DNA of 64,000 nucleotides from the NCBI GenBank assembly GCA_963747555.1, contig CAVVFZ010000009.1, forward strand, positions 124,001-188,000. Reading direction: 5' to 3'. How positions within the stretch are numbered: position 1 is the stretch's first letter; every line of letters starts with the position of its first letter. This document shows positions 8,677 to 17,464 of this stretch, one piece after another. The translations under genes were made by a program, and so were the position numbers. A model generated the notes under the pieces. That model made no database searches. It had not been told where the DNA came from and saw nothing but the letters and a program-made list of their open reading frames with translations. Origin of the DNA: DUZB01 sp963747555 (lineage in GTDB: Bacteria > Desulfobacterota > DSM-4660 > Desulfatiglandales > Desulfatiglandaceae).

Positions 8677-9410
8677 ATGAAGATCTGTGCCATTATTCCT
8701 GCCAGGTATCAATCGAGCCGGTTTCCCGGTAAACCGCTCGCGCTTATTGCAGGGAAACCGATGATTCAGCACGCCTACGAGCGTGCACTGGCCTGTCCCG
8801 AGCTTTCCGATGTGTTTATTGCAACGGATGATTCCCGTATTGCGGACTGTGTCATCGATTTCGGGGGAAAAGCGGTAATGACTTCCGTGAATCATCGGTC
8901 AGGTACGGACCGGATTGCGGAAGCCGCAGCAGAGGCGGGTCTGGCGGATGACGATATTGTGGTCAACGTCCAGGGAGACCAGCCTTCCTTTCATCCCTCC
9001 GTGGTGTCGGACCTCGTCAGAGCCTCTCGTGGAGGATGCGTCTATCCCCATGAGCACGCTAAAGTGCAGGATCAGGGAGGTATCGGATCTGCACAATCCC
9101 AATCATGTAAAGGTCGTTACCGATCGGCAGGGTTTTGCGCTCTATTTCTCCCGATACCCGGTTCCTTTCTGTCGGGACGGAGAGACTACTGGAAACCATT
9201 ATAAGCATCTTGGTTTTTACTGTTTCCGAATGGATTTTCTGAAGCGCTTTTCAGGGCTTAGCGGAGGGAGAGCTGGAATCGCTGGAGAAACTGGAGCAGT
9301 TGAGGGTCCTGGAACATGGATTCAAGATCAAGGTGGTGGAAACCCTGTACGATTCCATCGAAGTGGATGTTCCGGAAGATATCGGGAAGATTGAAGCCGT
9401 TCTTCTTTAA
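8677..9410 (+). CDS. kdsB: 3-deoxy-manno-octulosonate cytidylyltransferase, two frameshifts
   Basis: KdsB activates Kdo with CTP to CMP-Kdo for lipid A core synthesis. The N-terminus MKICAIIPARYQSSRFPGKP is the nucleotide-binding signature and sets the start at 8677, not the upstream 8662. VVNVQGDQP is the metal/CTP motif. Frame 1 gives way near 9025 to a second frame (SIPMSTLKCRI, RYPVPFCRD, HLGFYCFRMDFL), and near 9257 to a third that ends with the conserved ETLYDSIEVDVPEDI. Both breaks are one extra base and the total is a normal ~244 codons. A gene this conserved along its whole length is likely intact in the organism, with indel errors here, but real disruption cannot be excluded. Confidence 0.85.
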
Positions 9411-9461
9411 AAGGCCTCGCGCAAAGACGCAGAGGCACAAAGATAAAAGCAATAAATCCTT

Positions 9462-9718
9462 GTATCCTATATAAATTCCCCGGCGGCAAAATACAGGATC
9501 AGGAAGCCATTCCGTCACAGGATCTTTTTTGCTGCCGCATCTAATTCCTTTGGAGCACCGGTCCTTTTAGGCTGGTACGGAGAGGCCGTTAAAAGCTCAG
9601 CATTATTTTTTGTACCAGTCTAAGAGGACCTCTCAACGGTCGGTGAAGGTTGATCCAAGATGCGGCAGCAAAAAAGACCCTGTGACTCCATTACTGCCAG
9701 GATTTTTGAATTAGACAC
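9462..9718. mobile_element. Fold-back element, copy B
   Basis: A 257-bp copy from GTATCCTATATAAATTCCC to TTTTTGAATTAGACAC. The inner hairpin is CCTTTTAGGCTGGTAC (9563-9578) with GTACCAGTCTAAGAGG (9612-9627); the outer arms carry TTTTTTGCTGCCGCATCT and GATGCGGCAGCAAAAAAG. It lies between kdsB and the ACT-domain gene. Just upstream (9415-9445) is CGCAAAGACGCAGAGGC, also found before manC. No clear target duplication is seen for this copy. Confidence 0.8.
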
Positions 9719-9732
9719 ACTTTTACCGAATC

Positions 9733-9764
9733 GGGACGGACGATTCGCTAAGGCAATCCGTCCC
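9733..9764 (-). terminator. Hairpin just after the ACT-domain gene
   Basis: GGGACGGA (9733-9740) pairs perfectly with TCCGTCCC (9757-9764), immediately downstream of the minus-strand stop. There is no long T-run, so termination may be weak or the hairpin may protect the 3' end. Confidence 0.5.
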
Positions 9765-9765
9765 T

Positions 9766-10248
9766 CTAATCTTTAAAGATCCTGGCCGCCAGATCAATGT
9801 CTTCGGGGCAGAACACGAAGAGTGCCTTGTTGTCTCCCGGGAGAGCCGATCCGTAGACATAGTTGATGTTGACCCCTTCCTCTCCGAATTTTCCGGCCAT
9901 CTCCGCAAGACTTCCGGGCTTATTTTCTATTTCCAAGGCAATAACGGGCATGATGTCGAACAGATACCCTTCTTTTGAAAAATAATCCATGGCCTTGTCC
10001 GTATTTTCCACCAGGAGTCGTATGAGCGCATAATCGGCCGAGTCTTTCTTCATGGAGCCGTAACTTGCTGCCGGCGCGACCCTCTTCAAGGTTTTCCCCC
10101 TTGCCTTGAAGAGTTCCTGAACATAGGCGGACGCATCCTGGATGGTCAGGGCATCGATATTGATTCCGGCATCCGAGAGCATGCCGGTCAGCTTTCCCAG
10201 TTCTCCGGGGACATTCTTGAGAAAAAGCGATATCTCCGTTCTTACCAT
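9766..10248 (-). CDS. Tandem ACT-domain protein
   Basis: A 160-residue protein with two ACT domains: one at about 3-70 (FLKNVPGELGKLTGMLSDAG) and one at about 95-155 (EIENKPGSLAEMAGKFGEEG). ACT domains bind small ligands, usually amino acids. The gene overlaps the hflC stop by 7 bp, so it belongs to the hflK-hflC transcript. It resembles stand-alone amino-acid-binding regulators next to acyl-CoA ligases or proteases in deltaproteobacteria. Ligand and target are unknown. Confidence 0.8.
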   Translation of the reverse strand: MVRTEISLFLKNVPGELGKLTGMLSDAGINIDALTIQDASAYVQELFKARGKTLKRVAPAASYGSMKKDSADYALIRLLVENTDKAMDYFSKEGYLFDIMPVIALEIENKPGSLAEMAGKFGEEGVNINYVYGSALPGDNKALFVFCPEDIDLAARIFKD

Positions 10249-11222
10249 TTCTTATCTCCTTGCGCATTTTGGGGAAGATCAACGGCCCCGGTACCGTACC
10301 CTTTAAAGTATTTCAGGAAATCCGAATCGGTCGACAGGAGGAGTGAACTTTCCTTGTCCATGGTTTTGTCGTACACATCAAGGGATTTGATGAAGGAATA
10401 AAATTCCGGTCCCTTTTCATAGGCCTGGGCGTAAATCAGGGTAGATTCGGCATCGGCTTTTCCCATAACCTCCTGGGCGGTTCTGTAGGCTTCGGAAGTA
10501 ATCCTTTTCAGTTCTTTTTCCCTGTTTCCTTCAATGACACGCGCCTCGCCCTCACCCTCGGATCGGAACTTCTGGGCGATCTGCTTTCTCTCGGCGATCA
10601 TTCGGTCATAGACCGATTTCCGGACCTGCTCCACATAATTGAGCCTCTTGATTTGGACATCCACCAGCTCTATGCCGAAATCTTTCAATTTGGGCTGGGC
10701 CTGTGCCATGATGCCGCGCGTAATTTTTCCTCTTCCCGTCTTAACATCCCCCAGGATTCTCTCTTCATCGGCGCGATCTACGCCCATTTCAAATTTGTCC
10801 AGCTCCCGGTTGCTGTTTCTGACGGTTTCGATAAGGGGATAGGAGGTGATGAAATTCCGTACCGCCGGATCGATGATATCATCCAGACGGGCCAGTGCGC
10901 CCGTTACGTTGTTGACTGTCTGGAAAAACATGAGGGGGTCCACTATTTTCCATCGCGCAAACGTATCCACGTAGAGAAAAGTCTTGTCCAGTGTGGGAAC
11001 CTGACCGGCATCGCCGTCCCATTCCAGGAGGTTCTTCGGGAAATAATTTGCCTGCTGTATTACGGGAATCTTAAAATACAGGCCCGGTTGAGTTTTCGCC
11101 TTTCCGATCGCTTTTCCAAACTGCGTAATGACGACCTGTTCTGTTTCATCGACGACATAGGCGCCGGAAAAAATGGCGATCACGATGATAACCAGCGGGA
11201 TGATCAGGAGTTTCATTTTCAT
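10242..11222 (-). CDS. hflC: HflC, SPFH membrane protease regulator
   Basis: HflC pairs with HflK to form a membrane complex that modulates FtsH. It has one N-terminal membrane helix (LLIIPLVIIVIAIFSGAYVV) followed by an SPFH/band-7 domain (VDETEQVVITQFGK, VDTFARWKI) and a long helical region (GEGEARVIEGNREKELKRI) as in the known HflC layout. Length 326 is normal. The start overlaps the hflK stop by 4 nt; starts at 11222 and 11216 are both possible. Confidence 0.9.
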   Translation of the reverse strand: MKMKLLIIPLVIIVIAIFSGAYVVDETEQVVITQFGKAIGKAKTQPGLYFKIPVIQQANYFPKNLLEWDGDAGQVPTLDKTFLYVDTFARWKIVDPLMFFQTVNNVTGALARLDDIIDPAVRNFITSYPLIETVRNSNRELDKFEMGVDRADEERILGDVKTGRGKITRGIMAQAQPKLKDFGIELVDVQIKRLNYVEQVRKSVYDRMIAERKQIAQKFRSEGEGEARVIEGNREKELKRITSEAYRTAQEVMGKADAESTLIYAQAYEKGPEFYSFIKSLDVYDKTMDKESSLLLSTDSDFLKYFKGYGTGAVDLPQNAQGDKKW

Positions 11223-12271
11223 TTTTTGCCTCCTTCAGGTTTTCCGAGATTGAGCAGGGGAAGAAGGTTTTTCTGGTCCGCATCAACGATATATTTGCTT
11301 CCCATTTTCGGCAGAATTTTCTCCATGCCCTCAAGATAAAGGCGTCTTCGCGTAACATCTTCGGCCTTGGAATAGGCCACGTAGCGTTCCGTAAATCGGG
11401 ACGCGTCTCCTTTTGCCCGGTTGACCCGGTCAAGGGCATACCCTTCCGCATCTTTAATGGTTTTCTCCGCATTTCCCTTGGCCGCGGGAATCACCTTGTT
11501 GTAGGCTTCTCTGGCCTGGTAGATCATTCGTTCCTTTTCCTGAACAGCCTGGTTTACCTCATTGAAGGAGGGTTGAACCGGTTCAGGCACATTGGTTTTT
11601 TTCATTTCAACGGTGACCACCTTAATCCCGGTTTCGGCCTCATCCAGAAGTTTCTGCAAGAGCGCAGCGTCTTTGATGGCTAATTCTTCCCGCTTGCTGA
11701 TCACTTCGTTGATACTGCTGTCGCCCACGATCAGACGCATGCTCGACTCTGCAAGATCCCTGAACGTGGCCGTGATGTTGTTGACCTTGAACAGGTAATC
11801 ATAGGGGTTTTTTATTCGATATTGCACAATCCAGGGGACCACCGCCACATTGAGGTCTCCGGTCAGCATGAGAGATTCGTTGTCATAGGAAGAACCGGAT
11901 GCATATCGGGTACGTACGCCTGCTTCCAGGGTCCGGAATCCGAATTCCTCCTTGAAAACGTATTTCACTTTCACTTTGGTGACTTTCTCAATCCCCTTCG
12001 GGAGTTTGAAGTTCAACCCCGGCTGCGTGGTCCTGATATATTTGCCGAATCGTTGAACGATTCCCACTTCGTCTACTCCCACGGTGTAAAAACAGCTCGA
12101 TCCCAGAAACAGGATGACAATCACTATAACAATAAGCCAAGATCCGCCGGGAAGTTTTGCTCGGAGACCTTTGATTTTTTCCATAACCTCATCCATATGA
12201 GGTGGGGTGGCCGGTTGCCCAGTTCCCCCCTTTTTTCTTTGCTCCTGTAACTTGTCCCAGTCCCAAGCCAT
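11219..12271 (-). CDS. hflK: HflK, SPFH membrane protease regulator
   Basis: Starts at MAWDWDKLQEQRKKG, the usual glycine/charge-rich HflK N-terminus. A membrane helix (SWLIVIVIVILFLGSSCF) follows, then the SPFH domain with VDEVGIVQRFGKY, and a helical C-terminal region (ARAKGDASRF-like: VNRAKGDASRFTERY). About 350 residues. An upstream in-frame extension to 12322 lacks similarity and was rejected. It is first in the hflK-hflC-ACT unit and has a plausible promoter at 12366-12394. Confidence 0.9.
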   Translation of the reverse strand: MAWDWDKLQEQRKKGGTGQPATPPHMDEVMEKIKGLRAKLPGGSWLIVIVIVILFLGSSCFYTVGVDEVGIVQRFGKYIRTTQPGLNFKLPKGIEKVTKVKVKYVFKEEFGFRTLEAGVRTRYASGSSYDNESLMLTGDLNVAVVPWIVQYRIKNPYDYLFKVNNITATFRDLAESSMRLIVGDSSINEVISKREELAIKDAALLQKLLDEAETGIKVVTVEMKKTNVPEPVQPSFNEVNQAVQEKERMIYQAREAYNKVIPAAKGNAEKTIKDAEGYALDRVNRAKGDASRFTERYVAYSKAEDVTRRRLYLEGMEKILPKMGSKYIVDADQKNLLPLLNLGKPEGGKK

Positions 12272-12365
12272 GCCGTTTCTCCTTAGATTAAATGAACCCT
12301 CTCGTAGCCTCGATTTTCTCAACTTCCCTGTTCGAGACCATTGAAAAGTTTGTGTGAAAATTAGA

Positions 12366-12394
12366 AGGATATAGGGAAAACGGCTTCAGGTCAA
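12366..12394 (-). promoter_or_regulatory. Sigma70-like promoter for hflK
   Basis: Reading the minus strand, TTGACC (12394-12389) and TATCCT (12371-12366) are 17 bp apart, about 95 bp upstream of the hflK ATG. A divergent TTGACA at 12434-12439 on the plus strand may serve the YidD-like gene, but its -10 is weak. Confidence 0.5.
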
Positions 12395-12500
12395 GAAATA
12401 TTGGAATCCCACCATGGAATGCATAACTTATTTTTGACAGTTTCATAACTTTTGTGATAGACCACGGCAATAGAATGGTACGTTTAAGAGGGTAGTTTTC

Positions 12501-12962
12501 ATGAGGTCGAACACCATTAAGTATACAGCTGGACGATTTGCAAGAAGGATTTTTTTCTACGCATTTCTGCTGCTTTGCCTGTTTTCCCAGGGGATTATCT
12601 GCGAGAGAAGCCAGGGGGCCGAGTCGCCGCCGGGAGCGATTGCCGGGGAAAAAGGCAAGACCCAGGGGTCGGATTTCAGCCTGGGGGCCTGGTTTGCGTC
12701 TTTTTTCAGCAAGCATATCTCCCCTGTCGATGGAAGCAGGTGTCCCAGCGAGCCTACCTGCTCCGCCTATAGCGCGCAGGCCTTCCGAAAGCACGGATTT
12801 GTCATGGGATGGTTGATGACCGTTGACCGGTTGATTCACGAGTCGGATGAGGACAAGGTTTCCCCTGTGGTGGTTCGAGATGGGAAAGGCAAAATTATAG
12901 ACCCCGTGGAAAACAATGACTTCTGGTGGTATTCGGAGAACAAGGCCGTTGAAGACCGTTAA
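12501..12962 (+). CDS. YidD-family (DUF37) protein with signal peptide
   Basis: The core ISPVDGSRCPSEPTCSAYS followed by AFRKHGFVMGWLMTVDRL matches the YidD pattern (ISP..G..C...PTCS.Y...A...G...G). Classical YidD is a ~75-residue membrane insertion factor beside yidC. Here it is 153 residues, with an N-terminal signal/anchor (FFYAFLLLCLFSQGIICE) and a C-terminal extension (DFWWYSENK), and it is not in the rpmH-rnpA-yidC cluster. It overlaps the next TPR gene. A periplasmic relative with a different role is likely. Confidence 0.7.
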   Translation: MRSNTIKYTAGRFARRIFFYAFLLLCLFSQGIICERSQGAESPPGAIAGEKGKTQGSDFSLGAWFASFFSKHISPVDGSRCPSEPTCSAYSAQAFRKHGFVMGWLMTVDRLIHESDEDKVSPVVVRDGKGKIIDPVENNDFWWYSENKAVEDR

Positions 12963-13875
12963 TCTGCATATGGTGATCCTAATCCTTCTGGGAAGCCTTC
13001 TGCTCCCGTTGGGCGTCTACGCGGAAGAACTGGTCATTGATGGGGACAGGCAGTTTGATTTTGCCCGTGAGCTAATGCAGGTTGGAAAATATGACCTGGC
13101 TGTCAAGGAATTCGAAAGGTTCATGCATTTCTTTCCGGATGATCCAAGAGTGCCCTCGGCTCGCTATCTGACAGGGGTCTGTTACATGCGGGAGAGACGT
13201 TATAAGGATGCCAGGCAGGTCTTTACGGAAATTTTCAGCTCCGATCCGGAGGGAGAGTTCACGGGAAAGGCTGTATTCATGATGGGCGAGACCTATTATG
13301 AGGAGGGGATGCCTGAGAAAGCAGAGTTTTTTTTTGCGGAAGCCGCAAAAAATTATCCTGCATTGGATTTGAAAAATGCCGCCTTTTACCGCTTGGGATG
13401 GGCCGGATTGCGGGAGCACCGGTGGAAGGAGGCCTCCGAGGAGTTCAGCCGGGTTCAGAAAGGCAGTTCTCTTTACGACAGTGCCCAGGCCCTTGCAAAG
13501 GAAAGCCTCAAGGGAGAGTTGTTGCCAAGCAAAGATCCTGCGACCGCGGGTGTGATGGCTGGGCTCGTTCCCGGATTGGGACACGTTTATCTATCGAGAT
13601 ATAAGGATGCAGCCGTTGCCTTTCTCTTGAACGGGCTTTTCATATGGGCGACGGTGGAATCCTTTAACCAGGACCAGAATGTGCTTGGCGGTATCCTGGC
13701 GTTTTTTGAATTTGGATGGTATGCTGGAAACATCTATAGCGCAGTGAACGGGGCCCATAAATATAACCGGAAAGTGCGGGATGATTTCAGCAATTCGCTC
13801 AGGGACAAACTGGACCTACGAATTCTAACGTCCAGAAAAGGGCCCGCGGGCATACTTCTGACATTTACGTTTTGA
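12949..13875 (+). CDS. Exported TPR protein with C-terminal membrane segments
   Basis: Starts TTG at 12949 (MKTVNLHMVILILLG...) if the best ribosome site GGAG is used. ATG starts at 12916 and 12970 are alternatives. A signal peptide (VILILLGSLLLPLGVYA) is followed by three to four TPR-like helices (FARELMQVGKYDLAVKEF, YLTGVCYMRERRYKDARQ, MMGETYYEEGMPEKAEFF), then two to three hydrophobic helices (AGVMAGLVPGLGHVYLSR, AAVAFLLNGLFIWATV). TPR scaffolds usually assemble protein complexes. It follows the YidD-like gene with overlap and precedes a small lipoprotein. Function unknown. Confidence 0.75.
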   Translation: MKTVNLHMVILILLGSLLLPLGVYAEELVIDGDRQFDFARELMQVGKYDLAVKEFERFMHFFPDDPRVPSARYLTGVCYMRERRYKDARQVFTEIFSSDPEGEFTGKAVFMMGETYYEEGMPEKAEFFFAEAAKNYPALDLKNAAFYRLGWAGLREHRWKEASEEFSRVQKGSSLYDSAQALAKESLKGELLPSKDPATAGVMAGLVPGLGHVYLSRYKDAAVAFLLNGLFIWATVESFNQDQNVLGGILAFFEFGWYAGNIYSAVNGAHKYNRKVRDDFSNSLRDKLDLRILTSRKGPAGILLTFTF

Positions 13876-13931
13876 CCGACCGTAAACTGTAAACCGTAAA
13901 CTGTGCGGTATCGCATGAGGAGGAAGCAAGG

Positions 13932-14159
13932 ATGAAAAAACTGGGAATTCTGGTGTGCATGGGGTTATTTCTGGCTGGATGTGGTTCAGCGGCCAAGGAA
14001 TCCGGATTTTGGCAACATGATACCATGTATAAAAACTGGGACCATTTGAAATACAGTTGGTTCGGCTACAAGAACCCCACGCCGAAAACCGGGGAAGAGG
14101 CCAAAAAGCAGGATTGGTGGGGCATTCCTCAGCAGGGAGTGGTGATTGTAGAAGAGTAA
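13932..14159 (+). CDS. Small lipoprotein of unknown function
   Basis: A 75-residue protein with a type II signal peptide MKKLGILVCMGLFLAGC and lipobox LAGC. The mature part is rich in Trp, Tyr and Lys (FWQHDTMYKNWDHLKYSWFG) and ends KKQDWWGIPQQG. It is preceded by AGGAGGAAGCAAGG as ribosome site and is probably in the same transcript as the YidD-like and TPR genes. No named family is recognised. Confidence 0.75.
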   Translation: MKKLGILVCMGLFLAGCGSAAKESGFWQHDTMYKNWDHLKYSWFGYKNPTPKTGEEAKKQDWWGIPQQGVVIVEE

Positions 14160-14171
14160 ACCGCAAAATTG

Positions 14172-14202
14172 CCGCTCCCTGGGGAAGTTCTTCAGGGAGC
14201 GG
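14172..14202. terminator. Hairpin between convergent genes
   Basis: CCGCTCCCTG (14172-14181) pairs with CAGGGAGCGG (14193-14202), 10 bp with an 11-nt loop. It lies right after the small lipoprotein stop and over the stop codon of the convergent minus-strand gene. A T-run near 14218 follows on the plus strand but not immediately. Confidence 0.55.
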
Positions 14203-14584
14203 TAAGTGCTCCCGAAATTTTTTCGAAATTATCCAGAAGGGTGAAGAATTCGTCTCCAGGGTCGCTTCCCACATGCCCCAATATCCCGTAGCCTTCTGCT
14301 TTTTCCTCCACGTCTTCCTCAGTTTCGTCTGTTATCAGAATCATCGAAGTCATGGGAGAACGTCTTACCACGTCGTGCATCAACTCATATGGAGAAAACC
14401 CGTCTTCCGTTTCTCCGAGGACGATGAGAGGGATGGTTTTTGCGGCAAGTTCCTTGAGCATCTCTTCTCTCGTGGGTAGGATGCTTGGCGCATAGGAACC
14501 CCGCTCCAAAAGCTTTACCAACCGCGTGGCTCGTTCCTGATCCCCTTCAACGATGACTGTGCGATATTTACTTCCTTCCGTCAT
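14192..14584 (-). CDS. Receiver-like domain protein lacking the phospho-Asp
   Basis: Starts at MTEGSKYRTVIVEGDQERATRL (ATG at 14584); the upstream extension to 14722 is the SpoU gene read in another frame. About 130 residues with a CheY-like alternation: strand TVIVEGDQ, helix ATRLVKLLERG, strand IPLIVLGETEDG, helix SPYELMHDVVRR, strand MTSMILITDE, helix, strand. The residue normally phosphorylated (D in DLVLLD) is replaced in LIVLGETE, so this is probably a pseudo-receiver. It overlaps the SpoU gene end, suggesting cotranscription. Role unknown. Confidence 0.65.
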   Translation of the reverse strand: MTEGSKYRTVIVEGDQERATRLVKLLERGSYAPSILPTREEMLKELAAKTIPLIVLGETEDGFSPYELMHDVVRRSPMTSMILITDETEEDVEEKAEGYGILGHVGSDPGDEFFTLLDNFEKISGALTAP

Positions 14585-15411
14585 GATACAAACCTCCACT
14601 ATTTGTTTTTTTCCGGGTTGTTTTCTTTGCCGATCGGCCCTTTTTCGGTCCGGTTCGGATCTCTCTTTTCCATAGGTACAGGGCGATTCCCGTTGCCATG
14701 GCTGCGTTGAGGGAATCCACATCCTTTCTCATGGGGATGCGAATGCTTGTGGTTTTGCCAAGGCTGTCGGGCAGACCTGTTCCTTCCAGACCGGGAACCA
14801 GGCAGAAAGAGGGAGGGAAACGAAAAGTCTCCACATCCTGTCCTGAAGGGGAAAGCGTGATGATCGGTGTTCCCGTTTTTCCGATTTGATCCAGTCCCGG
14901 GTCCTTTGAACAGGGGAATCCGAAAGAGGCTGCTCCCTGCCGTCCTCAGGGCCTTGGGATGATAGGGATGGGCGGACTCCTTCATCATCACTACCTTTGG
15001 CACGTCGAACGCTGCGGCGGTCCGAATAACCGCCCCCACATTGGCGGGGTCCTGAAAGGGGACCAGGAGTGTGCAACCGTTGGTTTTCACGTTGGTTTTG
15101 AAGTCGGGTAGAAGGGGGACCTTTATGAGCAGAAGCGGCTTTTCCGTGTTGAAAAGGTCTACCCGGCGAAAAAGATCCGGGCTCAGAATGAAGGAGGGAA
15201 TCCCAACCCCTGCTTCGGGTGGCGCCTGTTTAAACGTTGTGGATGTTATAACCCCTGCGCATTTTTCCGGAAAATCTCTCAGGACCTCTTTGGTCTGTTT
15301 CGGACCGGAGAGGATGGCCATCCCCTCCTTTTTTATCCCGTGGGCGCTTGTCAGTTTCAAGAAGGATTTAAAGGTTGGATTGTCCGCACTGCAGATGCTT
15401 TTCTCTTTCAT
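14568..15411 (-). CDS. SpoU/TrmH-family RNA 2'-O-methyltransferase, frameshifted
   Basis: A SPOUT-fold enzyme that methylates a ribose in tRNA or rRNA. The N-terminal half carries a substrate-binding domain; then come the three SPOUT motifs: FQDPANVGAVIRTAAAF (about 125-145), FCLVPGLEGTGL (about 205) and RIPMRKDVDSLNAAMATGIAL (knot, about 230; the last three residues of the knot loop). Frames join near 14898, in CCCGGGAC, by one extra base. The start at 15411 overlaps the previous stop as ATGA. The Lys-rich tail (KKGRSAKKTTRKK) may aid RNA binding. The exact target nucleotide is not deducible. Confidence 0.8.
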
Positions 15412-15815
15412 CGGTTTTTCCAAGGCCTTTCGGTCGACCCTTCTTTGGGGGTATAGAATAAGAGGAGCAGTCTCTGGAATTTGATGGCCAGGTTCCGGTC
15501 TTTCATGGCTTCTTCCATGCTGATGCGGTCGTTCGTGTCATAGAAGGCCTTCAATTTATAAAAGAGTTCCGCTCTGTGAGCCGGGTCCGAATGGGAAGGT
15601 CTGTATTTCAGGATGGCCTCCAGGAGTTCTTCGAGGGGTTTCCTGTAACGACCTGCCATCCTGTAGTTGTAATAGTGGCTTTCCCTCTCCGTTGCGTGTT
15701 CTTTCGGGGCAAACTGTTCGATTTTATAAACAAGCAGTTCGAAACGGTCTTTGGGCTTTGCCTTCTTTCCGGGCCGTATGAATGTTGAAAACAGGTCAAA
15801 TCCCATAGGCTTCAT
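15408..15815 (-). CDS. Uncharacterised 135-residue protein
   Basis: A mostly helical, charged protein (MKPMGFDLFSTFIRPG..., LEELLEAILKYRP). No signal or membrane segment. It is translationally coupled on both sides: its start overlaps the znuB stop as ATGA and its stop overlaps the SpoU start as ATGA. This makes it a real gene in the znuC-znuB-X-spoU-receiver unit. No family is recognised. Confidence 0.75.
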   Translation of the reverse strand: MKPMGFDLFSTFIRPGKKAKPKDRFELLVYKIEQFAPKEHATERESHYYNYRMAGRYRKPLEELLEAILKYRPSHSDPAHRAELFYKLKAFYDTNDRISMEEAMKDRNLAIKFQRLLLLFYTPKEGSTERPWKNR

Positions 15816-16633
15816 TTTCCCCTGATCCCATACCCTTTCCGGTTCTTGACGGCTTGAAAGAGGAAAAAAGCGGTTCCCGCAACCAGGATAATGGTTGCCC
15901 CGGAGGTGAAATTGTACTGATAGGAAAGCCAGAGGCCCAAAAATGTGAAACAGATGCCCAAAACGGAAGACAGGACCATCATCTGGGCGAGAGAGCGGGT
16001 GTAGCTTTCCGCGATGTAGGGCGGGATCGTCAACAGGGCAATCGTCAGAATCAATCCTACGGCTTTGATGATCATAACAACGGAAAGGGCGGTCATGCCC
16101 AGGAGGAGAAAATAAAGGAATTTTACCGGGATACCCACGATAAATGCAAATTCTTCGTCATAAGACATGGCGATGAATTCTTTATAAAAGATCAAAACGG
16201 CCAGGAGTATTGCCGTGTCCAGGGGAGCCATGAGCCATATGTCGGTTTTTGACACGGTAAGGATGCTCCCGAAAAGATAGCTCATCAGGTCTGTGTGGTA
16301 GCCTGGCGTCAGATCGATGAACAGGATTCCCAGCGCCATCCCCACGGCCCACAGTACTCCGATAACGGTGTCCGCCCGGTGTTTGCTTTTCAAGCTGACA
16401 GCGCCCATGATCATGGCTACTCCCACGGCAAAGACCGCTGCCCCCAGGGAAGGGGAAAAGCCGAGAAAAAAAGCAAGCCCGATCCCGCCGAAAGCCGAGT
16501 GGGCAATGCCGCCCGAAATAAATACGATTCGATTCACTACGATAAGGCTTCCGATGATGCCGCACGAAATGCTTACGAAAACACCGGCAAGGAGGGCATT
16601 TCTCATGAATTCAAATTGGAGGGCATCCCACAT
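15812..16633 (-). CDS. znuB: Metal ABC transporter permease (Zn/Mn type)
   Basis: A 273-residue ABC-3-family permease with 8-9 hydrophobic helices. VVNRIVFISGGIAHSAFGGIG is the typical ZnuB/MntB helix containing HSAFGG. GLILTIALLTIPPYIAES is a second conserved helix. It sits 1 nt from znuC on the same strand. Zinc, manganese and iron cannot be told apart from the permease alone. No substrate-binding protein gene is seen nearby. Confidence 0.85.
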   Translation of the reverse strand: MWDALQFEFMRNALLAGVFVSISCGIIGSLIVVNRIVFISGGIAHSAFGGIGLAFFLGFSPSLGAAVFAVGVAMIMGAVSLKSKHRADTVIGVLWAVGMALGILFIDLTPGYHTDLMSYLFGSILTVSKTDIWLMAPLDTAILLAVLIFYKEFIAMSYDEEFAFIVGIPVKFLYFLLLGMTALSVVMIIKAVGLILTIALLTIPPYIAESYTRSLAQMMVLSSVLGICFTFLGLWLSYQYNFTSGATIILVAGTAFFLFQAVKNRKGYGIRGK

Positions 16634-16634
16634 C

Positions 16635-17396
16635 TTATTTCCCCTCGTGACTGGGAAGTACCCGGTGCGGCAGGCCGTGAGCGATCAGGTCCACGGGACA
16701 CTGGTAGGCGGCATCAATCATTTCGGCGGAGATACGCTTGTCGCTGTGAAAGGTAAGAGACCGATTGACACAGGCTACCGATTTCACATGCCGTGATATG
16801 ACTCCCACGTCGTGGGTAATGGTGACGATGGTGACTTTCTCATTGAGCTGGTGGAGAAGATCGAACAGGTTTGTCCCGAATTCCAGGTCTACACTGGCGG
16901 TGGGTTCGTCAAGAAAGAGGATTTCCGGATCGGTCGCCAGGGCCCTGGCGATAAAGACCCTTTGTCGCTGGCCTACGGAAAGCCTTCCGATGGATGCGCG
17001 GCGATGTTTCCACATCCCCACTTTTCTCAAGGCGTCTTCGGCCTTCGGGAAGTCCTCTCCGGAATACCATCTCCCGATACGGGCTCGGGACAGCCTTCCC
17101 ATCAGGGCCACATCCAGAACGGAAATGGGGAATGTGATATTGAAATCGAGGTTCTGCGGCACATAGCCGATACGGTGATTGGCATGGTGTGGCGGTTTTC
17201 CCAGGACTTTTATTTCGCCGCTGTCCGGTTTGATAATCCCCAACATAAGCTTGAGCAGCGTTGTTTTTCCACTCCCGTTGGGGCCTATGATTCCCAGAAA
17301 ATCACCCTGTTTCAGTAGGAAGGTAACGTCTTCAAGGATCGGGGTCTTTTCATAGGCGAAATAAACATTTTTCATTTCGATCGCTGGAATAGTCAT
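16635..17396 (-). CDS. znuC: Metal ABC transporter ATPase (Zn/Mn type)
   Basis: About 254 residues. Walker A GPNGSGKTTLLKLM (about 38-50), Q-loop GYVPQNLDFN, ABC signature LSVGQRQRV, Walker B EILFLDEPTASVD, and H-loop TITHDVG. The ATG at 17396 has an AGGA site; a GTG at 17402 is possible. It powers the adjacent ZnuB-like permease. The C-terminal part after the H-loop (SVACVNRSLTFHSDK) fits the ZnuC/MntA family. Confidence 0.88.
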   Translation of the reverse strand: MTIPAIEMKNVYFAYEKTPILEDVTFLLKQGDFLGIIGPNGSGKTTLLKLMLGIIKPDSGEIKVLGKPPHHANHRIGYVPQNLDFNITFPISVLDVALMGRLSRARIGRWYSGEDFPKAEDALRKVGMWKHRRASIGRLSVGQRQRVFIARALATDPEILFLDEPTASVDLEFGTNLFDLLHQLNEKVTIVTITHDVGVISRHVKSVACVNRSLTFHSDKRISAEMIDAAYQCPVDLIAHGLPHRVLPSHEGK

Positions 17397-17431
17397 AAGC
17401 ACATCCTACCTGCAGGTCTTCCATACGGGAA

Positions 17432-17464
17432 CAAAAACGGGGGTTGTCCTGTTACAACCCCCGT
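17432..17464 (-). terminator. Rho-independent terminator, minus strand
   Basis: ACGGGGGTTGT pairs with ACAACCCCCGT and, on the minus strand, runs into TTTTTG. It lies downstream of the acidic-protein gene and upstream of znuC, so it separates the two transcripts. Confidence 0.8.
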
